NCBI GenBank assembly: GCA_015178975.1
Contig: WHVD01000014.1
Span: 620,001 to 684,000, forward strand
DNA length: 64,000 nucleotides
Direction of reading: 5' to 3'
Origin: Hysterangium stoloniferum
Lineage: Eukaryota > Basidiomycota > Agaricomycetes > Hysterangiales > Hysterangiaceae
Below the pieces are notes generated by a model. That model was given only the letters and a program-made list of their open reading frames with translations. It had not been told where the DNA came from and made no database searches. Below are positions 34,419 through 45,012 of this stretch, in pieces (position 1 is the stretch's first letter; each line of letters begins with the position of its first letter). Position numbers and translations under genes: made by a program.

Positions 34419-35232
34419 TGTTACAACCGGACAATCCTGCCGGACTCCGAACACTAACCTGTACGCCACCATGCCCTACACGCACCGATTGTCTGTTTAT
34501 AGGATTTCCCGCCCAGACTGCGTACATCAAGACTTGTTACGCTCGACCTCATTACGACACATATCAGTCACCGGACTTCCCCCGGACTCTGTCCCTGTCT
34601 ATGTCCATCTTCATCCCATGCATCAGTCACCGGACTCTGCTCAGAATCCCATCACCGCTCTAATTGAGCCCCGTTCCCATTTTAGTCAAATGACCTGTCA
34701 CGATTTGGACTCTGCTCCCACTCCATTTCCCATTATGGGTTATGCTTTGTCACGATTTGGACTCCACTCCATTCCGTCCTGTTCCTGACACCAATTTGGT
34801 GTTTACTATTCCCATTTTATGTTTTGCTCACTTTGTTTCATTATTACCGGATTTGGTATGACATTTACTCCACGGTCTATTTAAACTGGCAGATGTTGAC
34901 ATACAATCCAGTCAGAAAATCAGCTTAGATTCCCCCAGTAATCTAATACATTTTCCACTCTAAAAACCCTACTTGATTCACACCGCTCACACTAGTCAGA
35001 GCCCATGGACTCCAGCATATCTATCTCTCTCACCAATCTCAACTCACAACCCACAACCTCCAACCTATGACCCCTCGACCCACAACCCCCACCTGGACTC
35101 CCCGGGACTCCCATCTGTCCATCTGAAATTGGACAACACGATCTAGCGAGGGCGCAGCCCATAAGCTGCAGCCAAGTCCTACCGGATATCCCACGGGTTT
35201 CTCTGGAGACCTGCCCTGTACATATCCTAACA
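34419..35232 (+). repeat. 3' LTR of element C
   Basis: An uninterrupted 814-bp LTR, the best reference for family C: TGTTACAACC start, TATTTAAA at about 34879-34886, predicted transcript start AGTCAGAAAAT (34910-34920), a CAGAGCCCATGGACTC block, the shared U5 motif (AAGCTGCAGCCAAGTCC, one change from consensus, 35163-35179), end TATCCTAACA. Confidence 0.92.
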
Positions 35233-36228
35233 CCAAGCTCCACTTTGTGTTATAGAATTGGACCTCCTGATTAGTACAATTCCCCATTTTTGGACCTCCA
35301 AAATCATCGCCTTTTGCCCCCCTTATTTAGACTTAACAACCATATCATTTGCCACCTCAGAGTATTTATCTTTTTTCTCTTGTCTGGTATTCCTTTTCTT
35401 GACCCCCCATTCCATTTTCCTAATTTCCTGTGTCCTGTTAATATAAAATCACCATTTTCAGTCCTCCATGCTTCCATTTACATTAGTATAAAATCCTATC
35501 TTGTATACTATTACCCTTCAGTTTAAACATTGACTCAGAATACCCATTTAGGATCCCTTTCTCATTTATAGAAGCTTATGGAATAATACCTTCATTTATT
35601 TTAAAGTATTGCTCATCCTAATTCTTTTGCTAGCATTTAGCCATGCTAAGATTTACTACCTTTGCAAACTTGGCCTCTGGACCTCCAGTTGATACATATA
35701 TAGCTATGTATGTACATAACTGCCATTATACATCCTGCCACATTCCTGATCTATTCCTTCTGAATGGGTCTTTTTATATGATCATTTCTGGACCCCCATT
35801 GAGTTTATTTAATCCCAGCCTTTGAACTTTGGGAGCACCTGAATATGTATGTGAGGGGCCAATAGACTTGAGTCTTGGTTCTTAATAGTACTGTTATATC
35901 TGTTGTCTCAGTTTTTGCCCTTTCTATGATTTAGTTCTTCATAACTCTTAGTGTCCCAAGCTTCTGGTAATTACACTGGGTGCTGTACATTTAAAATCAT
36001 TTAAAATCATTTCAAAATATCAATGAGGATGGAATAACAGTCCCCAAAGGATGTAACAGAATGGTCAGGAATAGAACAGTTTAACAATGGTCTTTAACTG
36101 AATTTACTGGAATTTACTTGAGCTTAATTGGAATTTATTGGAATTTGATTGGATTTAATTAGAATTTACTGGAATTCAGTGGAATATAGTAAAAGTTAAT
36201 TAAAGTTTACTGGAATTTGATTGGATTT
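35233..36228. other. non-coding flank: repeat F remnant and AT-rich DNA
   Basis: The first about 60 bp (CCAAGCTCCACTTTGTGTTA, GAATTGGACCTCC) belong to repeat F, inverted. The rest is AT-rich with no supported gene; 36100-36225 shows many short TTGGAATTTACTGGAATT-like repeats. Confidence 0.5.
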
Positions 36229-37498
36229 TGTCATGTATTTCTAAGGTTTTTTCTATTTTTCACAATTTCCCCAAAACGAAATTCTTAACTAAGGCTGTTA
36301 AAATGTACTTATTTCGTGATTATAAAATTGTAAAATATTCTCTTGATTTATATTGAATTTATGCAATTTACTTTGTATTTTTATCTTCTAAATTGAGGGA
36401 GTTACGAAATTTCTACCTTTTATTCTTTTTTAACTAATATATCTTCAAACCGGCCACCTGGCGCTTATTACACAATGCGCGGGAATATTATGTCATATAT
36501 TATGTCATATATTATGTCATATATTATGTCATATATTATGTCATATATTATGTCATATATTATGTCATCATATATGCTACAATAGAGAATGGCGGAAATG
36601 TCTAAAACATTCCAAGTAAAATAGCTAAAATAGGATAGAAATAAAGTTCAATATGTCTCTAAATGTCTCAGATCTTAGTTTATATACGGAGCTCTGCTCC
36701 AGCCATGAAATATAACCAATCTTATCAACCCATTTATCAACACATCAGTGTGACACTGCAGCTAGCAGTTTATTGCCACCTCTTAGTTTAGCATCTGGCA
36801 CCTAGGATTCCCTGCCACCTCTTGTTGAGTAATTTGACTGTTTGTTACATTTCTTGTTATTTGTAGTTTAAGACTTCAGTCACCTTTTGTTGAGTAATTT
36901 GACTGATTATTACATTACAAATAATCCCTGTTCCCTTGTTCATTTATTGCAAATCAGTAAAGCATATTCACAAAACATCTTAAAGTGTTTGAGCATAAAT
37001 AAATACTGATAATATCCTTGCAAGATCCTAAGACTACATTAAGATCCTGATAAGTTAGTATCACAGTAGACCCTGTAGGTTAGTGTAAATAAAGCATATA
37101 TTAGCCAAATAGTGTTTTATTCTATATCTAATCTTTTGACCTGTTTATAAATATTTTTACTGTTTGATAAATAGTATAAAATATATATAAACTAGCTAGC
37201 ATTGAAGTTAAATCTAGCTTTGGAATCAGTAAATTGTTATTCTTATTTTAGTAGTTGTTATCACAGAAAAAGAACAAGCTTGCACAAGCAGCTCTCAAAA
37301 CCTTCTTTGCGAAGTAGGGTGCATATATTCAAGTAAACTCTTGACTTCAGGGGTTCTAAGTCTATTAAGGCTGCCACTGACTAATATCAAATACTTAAAT
37401 TATTTTACCTTGCAGTGAATTGAGTATTTGCACATTTTGATTGAGAATTGGACTCCTTTTTCAGGAAATAAGTATTAAAATAAGGCTAATACATCACA
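36229..37498 (+). mobile_element. large solo LTR, family D-like (copy D2)
   Basis: A 1270-bp LTR beginning TGTCATGTATT and ending AATACATCACA (inverted ends) with perfect TSD GATTT (36224-36228, 37499-37503). It resembles D1 in size, ends, orientation and short blocks such as G(T/C)GCATATATTCA but is strongly diverged. At about 36484-36570 it holds seven tandem copies of ATATTATGTCAT. Confidence 0.78.
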
Positions 37499-37726
37499 GA
37501 TTTACAGGTTTACAGATATTTCATATTGACTTTCATTTCCCATAATTTTAGTATCTTTTCTGGGGTATTTATTTTAATTCTTCTGTAATTTTTTGTAATA
37601 TTTTTAAACACCCTAACATGGACTGACAGACACAATGGACCCCTCACACATAATGCACCCAGTAGGTGTTTGGCAACACCTGTACACCCCCACATGCACA
37701 CGAATGGGTGCAGCACATTGCATTCG

Positions 37727-38537
37727 TGTTACGACCAGAAAATCCCGCCAGACTCCAGGCACTAACTTATATGCACCCACACCCTACATGCACCAATTAT
37801 CAGTTTACTGGAATACCCGCCGGACTCCATATATCAGACCTATCCACACTTGACCTTCGTTACTTCATGTATCAGTCACCAGAATACCCACCAGACTCTG
37901 CTCCTGTCTATCTCCAACCCTGTCCCATGCACCAGTCACTGGACCCCACTCAGAAAACCTGTCAGCTCTCTAACTGAGCCCCATTCCCATTATGGTTAAA
38001 TGACCTGTCATGATTTGGACTCCACTCCTGCCCCATTTCCATTCTGGTTTTATGACCTGTCACGATTTGGACTCCACTCCATTCTGTTCTGTTCCTAACA
38101 CCAAGTTTGGTGTTTATTTATCTCATTTTATGTTTGCTAGTTTAGTTTTCATTATTACTGGATTTGGTATGTTATTCATTCCACAGTCTATATAGTCTGG
38201 CAGATGTTGTACATACAATCCAGTCAGAAAGTCAGCTTAGATTCTCCTCAGTAATCTTAGTATATTTTCCACTCTAAACTCCTCTCACCACTCTTACTCA
38301 TCAGAGCCCACAGGCTCCGACCCATCTATCACTCGACCTCCGACTTATTTATCTTGACCCCCCAACCTCTCAACCCACAAACCCCGCCTTGACTCCCCGG
38401 GATTCCCATCCACCCATTTGAAATTGGACAAGATGATCTCACGAGGGTGCAGCCTATAAGCTGAAGCCAAGTCCTACCGGCTTCCCTGCAGATTTCTTGG
38501 GAAACCCTCCTATAAGCTCTGTGCATGCAACTTAACA
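37727..38537 (+). mobile_element. solo LTR, family C
   Basis: An 811-bp LTR (TGTTACGACCAG..CAACTTAACA). The TSD is ATTCG (37722-37726) versus ATTCA (38538-38542), a single CpG-type change after insertion. It carries AATCCAGTCAGAAAGTCAGC and the AAGCTGAAGCCAAGTCC motif (about 38459-38475). Confidence 0.83.
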
Positions 38538-38631
38538 ATTCATGTGTGTGCATTTGTGAGGTAATGTGCCCAGTCATGCAACATCAGTGTGAGTGTGCAT
38601 GTGGCAACACCCATGCACTTCCATATACTGG

Positions 38632-39451
38632 TGTTAGGATACACACTCAGGCCGGGTTTCCGGAGAAACCCGCGGGATATCCGGTAGGACTTGGCTTCAG
38701 CTTATAGGCTGCGCCCTCGCTAGATCGTGTTGTCCAATTTCAGACAGGCGGACGGGAATCCCGGGGAGTCCGGGTGGGGGTTCGTGGGTCGTGAGTCGTA
38801 GGTCGTGAGTCGAGAGTCGTGAGTCGAGATAGTCGAGAGAGATAGATGCGCCGGAGCCCGTGGGCTCCGACTAGTGCGAGCGGTCTGATGAGAGTAGGGT
38901 TTTAGAGAGGAAAATGTATTAGATTACTGGGGGGAATCTAAGCTAATTTTCTGACTGGATTGTATGTACAACATCTGCCAGTTTATATAGACCGTGGAAT
39001 GCATGACATACCGAATCCAGTAATAATGAGACGAAACGAGCAAAACATAAAACGGGAATAGTAAACACCAAATTGGTGTTAGGAACGGGACGGAACGGAG
39101 CGGAGTCTGAATCGTGACAAAGCATAACCCATAACGGGAAACGGAGCGGGAGCGGAGTCCTAAATCGTGACAGGTCATTTGACTAAAACGGGAACGGGGC
39201 TCGATTAGAGCGGTGACGGGATTCTAAGCAGGTCCGGTGACTGATGCGTGGGACGAAGACGGACATAGACAGAGACGGGGTCCGGGGGAGGTCCGGTGAC
39301 TGATATGTGTCTTAATGAGGTCGAACGTAACGAGTCTTGACGTAACGGAGTCCGGGCGGGAAATCCTATAAACAGACGATTGGTGCTTGTAGCGCGTGGG
39401 GGCATACGAGTTAGTGCCCGGAGTCCGGCGGGATTTGTCCGGGTCGTAACA
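38632..39451 (-). mobile_element. solo LTR, family C, CpG-rich young copy
   Basis: An 820-bp LTR with perfect TSD ACTGG (38627-38631, 39452-39456), less than 100 bp from the previous copy and in opposite orientation. It retains far more CG dinucleotides than other family-C copies (for example repeated GTCGTGAGTCGAGAGTCGTG near 38795), so it is probably the most recent of them. Confidence 0.86.
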
Positions 39452-39456
39452 ACTGG

Positions 39457-39718
39457 GCATGGCATGTTGTATTTGCATGCACATGTTTGTGATGTAATGC
39501 ACCTGGTTGTGCAACATAAGTGAGGTGGTGCATTGCACGACTGTAATGGATTCGGCTATTTACTCTCTCAAATAGTTAACAAATGTTGACATGGCAAGGG
39601 ATTCAAGAAATAAACAAATAAATGATAGATTAATTAGCTGCACTATTATTCGTGCCCACAACCCACCAAGCAAAATTCATTTATATGGATTGTTAGACAA
39701 GGCTATGACCCATGGGGG
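39457..39718. other. short flank with mildly repetitive GCAT-rich DNA
   Basis: The beginning (GCATGCACATGTTTGTGATGTAATGC) resembles 38545-38590, so the two family-C LTRs interrupt a local tandem-like repeat. No gene. Confidence 0.4.
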
Positions 39719-39723
39719 GCAAG

Positions 39724-40150
39724 TGTCACGAATCAATTATTCTTCAATAAAGTTGAATAACATTCTAATAATTGAACTCGAAAGCCTTGTTTGATGAAGT
39801 ATATATTTGCCCTGAAGTAAGAGGCTATTACCAGTCATGAGAACTCATGAAAGTATTGTCAAAGAAGTTACAACAAGTTAGATTATTAATATAACTAGTA
39901 TACAGATATTTCAACTGACTTCCCTTGCTCCTTTCATGGCCCTTTTATGCTTTTCCTCATATTGTTATGATTATATTATGATCTAATAATGAAATCATTT
40001 GTGACATCAAAATGAGACATGTTGAAAGAGATTCGATATTATTGAATAATGTTTGGGTTTGTTGAGTCAAATTTTTTGATAAGTCAGAGAGTTGTCGAAT
40101 ATTACCTTTGAATGTTTGTGACAATGTTGTGACTTGTGATGGTTGTGACA
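39724..40150 (-). mobile_element. solo LTR, family A (copy A3)
   Basis: A 427-bp LTR with inverted TGTCAC..GTGACA ends and perfect TSD GCAAG (39719-39723, 40151-40155). On the minus strand it contains CATAAAAGGGCCATG and GGAGCAAGGGAAGTCAGT, matching A1 and A2. The related uninterrupted sequence at 23928-24062 confirms both borders. Confidence 0.88.
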
Positions 40151-40374
40151 GCAAGCTCCCACCATGCTACCACCCCACAACTTTACTCACTCACTTTGCA
40201 ACCTGGTAGATAATAATAATGTCTTTAAACACTACATCAGCAGTCATATCTGTCTTGGAATAACATAACTTTTGTACTAGTTGGGAGTGTTAAGGGTGTA
40301 CATGGAGGGTTTCCAGAGAAACCCGCAGGAAAGCCGGTAGGACTTGGCTTCAGCTTATAGACTGTGCTCTTGTG

Positions 40375-40981
40375 TGTGAGAGGTATGGCGAAATACACTC
40401 AGGAAATATAGTCGGATGAGCTCTTACTATATTTCCTTTATTATTTCTATTTTCTCTCTTTTATTATATCTATAATTAGTTCGACGACCTATGTATGCGG
40501 TACATCGACTCTTGTGGGCACACACACGCCAGACTTATGTATTCTAGCACCCGTAGTTTAGAACTCAGACACTTTTTACACTGCAACCACAACTTACCCA
40601 GACACCCATTAGTGTCCTGTAAGTTGTGATTGGTGTATTGTCTCGACCGTCATAGACGGGCTTTAGCTATCTACTCTATCAGAGTTTCGAACTGTACCAG
40701 TCGAAACTCAATCCTTATCGCTACTCGCGTGGAGCACATCCACACTATTCTATTATTCGACTCTCTAGTACTCTACTTTACTCTCGAGCAGTCGATTCTA
40801 CTTATTCGTTTTAGCTCTCTACCTTATTCTAGATAGCTACTTCCTTCTACCATTTTGAACTGAGTAGTCAATACGCGTTTATTCTGTATTAGACTTCAAC
40901 AGTCAATACATCTTAGTGTCATACCTAAACGGTCGATATTCTTCGTATATAGAACGGTTAGAACTTCCACTACTCTTCACA
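40375..40981 (+). repeat. 5' LTR of element B
   Basis: 607 bp, against 630 bp for the 3' LTR. The missing 23 bp lies at 40793-40794, where two AGTCG repeats have collapsed into one; the solo copy at 3942-4575 retains the segment. Confidence 0.93.
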
Positions 40982-40982
40982 G

Positions 40983-40998
40983 TGGTGATCCGAGCCGG
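40983..40998 (+). other. tRNA-type primer-binding site of element B
   Basis: TGGTGATCCGAGCCGG starts 1 nt after the LTR. Its complement fits a tRNA 3' end: CCGGC (T-stem) TCGGATC (acceptor strand) A CCA. I cannot name the tRNA. Element B therefore primes differently from element C. Confidence 0.65.
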
Positions 40999-41057
40999 AC
41001 CGCTCTTTCCCTACGAAGAAAAACATTTATTTCAACTATCAAATTCTAAGCACGTAA

Positions 41058-44000
41058 ATGACCACTGGCAAGAACCAAATGCCGAAATCTTCAATGACCC
41101 CGAGTAGTTCAAAACCTCGTCAAAGACCTGCAAGTCTGGAACCACCCCATAACGTCACCATGAGGAAGTCTTCATTGACTTTTCAAAAACCAGCTCCTCC
41201 TGGAAGTTCCGTCGAAGCAGTAGCTGGACCATCAACGGATGCCCCTCCAAGTCCACGAGAAGAACATCCGTCAACTGAGCAGTTGAACATCCCTGGAGCT
41301 AATGTTGAAACTACCCATGCTCCTGAACCCGTTCTCTCGTTCCCACCTAAACAGGTCATCCTTAAGCAATTCTTTAGGGGTCATATGATTTACACCCAGC
41401 CCATCGACTTACAATGGGATGCGTACTACGCCGACTGAATTTCTACGGATCAGGTTACTCCCTTTGTGGAGGAGTACAATACGGACTACCCCCTCTTACC
41501 GGTGACTGTAGCAGTCTGGTTAGGTCGTTATCAGGCTATTTTATCGGCGCAGGATCTATTCTTACGACCTGGAACCCTTGAGGACTTGACTCGCTCGATT
41601 CCCGAATGGTCGAGTGAAGTTACTTCTGTTATGGAAGGAGGGAGGACAGTTCTTAAACAAGAGGTGTTCTCTTCATTCCTCGAAGTGCTCCGCATGCACG
41701 ATGATGCGTTACAAATCCTTCACGTCCTACTCAGTGGGGATCACATCGTCCCTAAAGTCGACTACCAGTATATATACATTCGGATGCTGGAGGAGTCTCC
41801 TAATGGGATTAGTCGGAATTCTTCGTTTGCGTATTTTACCTTAAGGGGTCGGTTAAGGCAAAATCAGAGAAGACTCGATAAGATGGTTTTGGAAGTGCTT
41901 TACCCTTATGGTGATTCCATCCAGGTACCCGATTCGCCCATCTCCACAACCAGCTCGTTTGTTTGTACCCTGAATGGATCTCCTGACACTTGTTTCCTTC
42001 ATTCGCTCAATCGTCCCATTATTTTGCAAGACTTCCCGTCAGACATGAGGATGCAAGTTGTGGAACGTCTTCAGGAAAAAGGAATGGAAATATGCATCCC
42101 CCTCTATCAACCTCAACCTCGTTGACCTTTGAATACGGTCGAAATCGAGAGAGGGATCACGACGGAACCTAGCCCTACCCCCCATCAGGAAATTCACCGC
42201 TCTCGCATCGCGTTCGAACAAATCCCTGGTAATACGAACGTAGGTGATGAACCAACTATGACTAGGAATCGATCAGTCGCCAACAGGGGTCGACTGTCTT
42301 TCTCCACTGCATTCACCGAGGGTATAGCTGGTCAGGTTGCTGGTCGAGGATCGCTGAATCCAGTCGATCCTCACCATTCCCTGCTGATCTCCTCCAATCC
42401 CTTTCTGCCATCGGGAGGACCTCCTAGTAATTCATCTGGGAGTTCTAGTACCTCAAGCTATGGAGGGAATTCAGGATGTGGGGGGCATCACGGTAGAGTA
42501 CCTAACTCTCCCTTTCAAATTCCGATGCAGCCTCAAGCCAGCGCACCTATCGATGACTTACCTAAGGATAAAAGGATCGCTCTTAACACCAACGACATCA
42601 AGATCAAATGGTCAGACCTTCCCGAATACGATGGGACTCAATCCAAGGCGTTGGATTACATCATGGATATTATGAGCCTCTCGGAGATCTCTGACTCCAT
42701 GAGTACATTGTTGGGAGTCACTCTGCCAAGACGACTCACCGGTGGTGCTAAGATCTGGTGGAGCACCCTAGACTGTGAACATTGCACTGAATTTAGTCGA
42801 TCTCACAGATTGTTTCTTTGGGGCATCATAGAAGGATTACTTGGAACTCGTTGGCGCAAATCCTTGGCTCTAGAATGGGAAGCCATGAAATTTCGACAGG
42901 CTGGTCACAACCATGAGACACCCATTCATTACATTCAGCGAAGGGTCAAGCTCTATCGATTCTTGTACGGGTTCCACCAAAACGGAAGGACGAAACGCAC
43001 AGACTTATCCTGACACTACCCACAGAATGGCTTTATCTTCTACAGGGACAACCTATCACGACATCATGAGCCTACAGACTTACACGAACAATTTACAAGA
43101 GGCTCTGATTAACGCTTGGGTTCAAACACATCGAGAACATTATCGGTTTCAGAAACCCAGAGTCATGATCACCGAGCAAGACGAGTCGGATCCCTGGCAT
43201 GAGGAGGAGCACTCTGGAAAAATCGACTCCACTAATCGAGGCCACATCCTCCTCGGCAAACTCGATGATAAAACTGTCCCTAGGAGATCGAACGCTAAGC
43301 AGGGTAAGAAACATGGCAAGTTCTTTTTCGAACGAAGTGACAAGAAAAGCATCGCCAAGCCTCCAAAGAAGTGTTGGATTTGTGGGAGCTTAGAGCATTT
43401 CAAGATCGACTGCCCCCATACGGGCAGGATGTCGCACTATGTCTCTATTAACAAGTGCTCCGCGCAGAACCCAATGGAGGAGGCGGAGGATCAAAGGGCT
43501 TATGAAACAGTTTATGGATTAAGTGTACAGGGACAAGTACATAACATTGATGAGGAATCGATTTTCATTTCTGTCTACCTTCCTCAGCCAGAGGACAACA
43601 TCGTTTCAGACGTGAAAGCATCCTCGAATGAGAACAAGACATTGCAAGTTTATGTTTCTATATCAGACCATGATTTTCTCGAGAAAGGAGACTGGCTAGA
43701 CGCTCATCGTCAGAACCGTGAAGGTCTGACTGAGATGAGAGTTTTATCGCGACCTGAACCTCCCACCATTGAGGAAATCATCGATGAGGACACATTTGCG
43801 AACCGATCTAAGGAAATAAGTCAGACCTACGTTATAGAAGACCCCTCTGAGTCAGAGGGATCAGAGGAGGAGAGCTTCCCCTTCGACCCAGGGCAATTAC
43901 CTGACTTAATTCCTTGCAATGAGTCAGACTCTGAAGTGGACGACTCTATTTCGAATGCTCCCAAGGTACCTAATGGTAGACGTATCAGGAGGAACGTCAA

Positions 44001-44862
44001 ACTGGCTGCAAGAAAAGAAAGCAAAAGACCTAGAGTTCAATACCCCCAATCCAGTCGACTTATGAAAGAGGATTCGACTATTATCTATCGCAGAAGGGAC
44101 CCTCCAGGTGGATATTCCAGTATTGGGATTTCAGCATTACACATCTACAGATGCATAGGGAATTCAGAAGCCTCAAATCCTATTAAAATCAGGCTGGATG
44201 CCGGAGCTGACCTCTCCTTAATCTCAGAGGATTTCTATAAGGAACTAGAGGACCGCCCTAAACTCAAGCAAGGACTCAAGCTGTGCCTCGTACAACTTAC
44301 TGGTAATGCCAAAGTATTAGGATACGTCAATGTCCCCATTTATCTCGAGGACGACACCGGTATACTCCTCAAATTTACCACCGAGACATACGTTGTCCGA
44401 GGTATGACCATCCCGATCCTTCTTGGAGAAGACTTTCATGTGAACTATGAGATTGGGACACTGCGAGACCAACTGCTGGGTTCCAGATTGATTTTGCCTG
44501 GGAGAGCAGGATCTATTCCAACCAGTTCTTCCAAGGAGCCGCAGCCTTTAACCTTTTCGATTAGCAAGATCCCCTTTGAGGAATTAGCCAATGACTCGTC
44601 TGAATTGACTTCCAAACCAGACAAAGGAGTGTGAACTGAAAGAGTCGCATGGGCCTTACAAGATTGTACTATAGAACCGGAATCAGCTCGATTAGTACCA
44701 ATCTTTGTAGGAGATCTTATTGGTGACCAATGGATAGTCGAGGGAGTTGTCTTGCAGAACGACGATGGGAGTATACTAGCTGCTCCCACCACCGCCATCT
44801 CTAGGGAACGTGCCACGATACCTCTCGCTAATCCCTCTCTGACGCCAAGAATCATCAGATGA
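41058..44862 (+). pseudogene. gag and protease of element B
   Basis: A long gag begins at MTTGKNQMPKSS and runs in one frame to 43013, broken by TGA at 41436-41438 and 42123-42125. It holds a Pro/Ser-rich head, ISTDQVTPFVEEYNTDYPLL and a later capsid-like region (DIKIKWSDLPEYDGTQ, GGAKIWWSTL). A frameshift near 42950 passes to the frame that ends at 44634. There follow a CCHC knuckle CWICGSLEHFKIDC (about 43372-43413), a long acidic linker (SESEGSEEESFPFDPGQ) and a retropepsin-like segment IRLDAGADLSLISEDFYKEL with GMTIPILLGEDFHV. The protease motif is DAG instead of the usual DTG/DSG. TGA stops at 44632 and 44860 again fall at likely Arg codons. Confidence 0.82.
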
Positions 44863-45012
44863 GGGGAAACCGTTGGATTAATTCACGACGTGAACAAATG
44901 GGCCCAGACTCCTAGATCTTTGACTGAGAGGGCATCGATGCAGTCGACGGCAACCAAGATCGCCCATCTCGTCGAAAATCTATCAATGAATAGAAGAGGA
45001 ATGTGTCCTTAA

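Larger units (their letters stand above)
25435..35232 (+). mobile_element. element C: full-length Ty3/gypsy chromovirus (Tf1/sushi-like)
   Basis: A 9798-bp retrotransposon bounded by TGTTACGACC..ATCCTAACA LTRs and a perfect TSD CCAAG (25430-25434, 35233-35237). Order: 5' LTR (with a nested solo LTR), self-complementary primer site, gag with CCHC knuckle, protease, reverse transcriptase, RNase H, integrase, chromodomain, an antisense gene, a Tc1-type MITE, a polypurine tract and the 3' LTR. The RT-RNaseH-IN order and the C-terminal chromodomain place it among chromoviruses. It is inactive through stops, frameshifts and lost integrase residues. Six other family-C or C-prime solo LTR loci are in the window. 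Confidence 0.93.
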
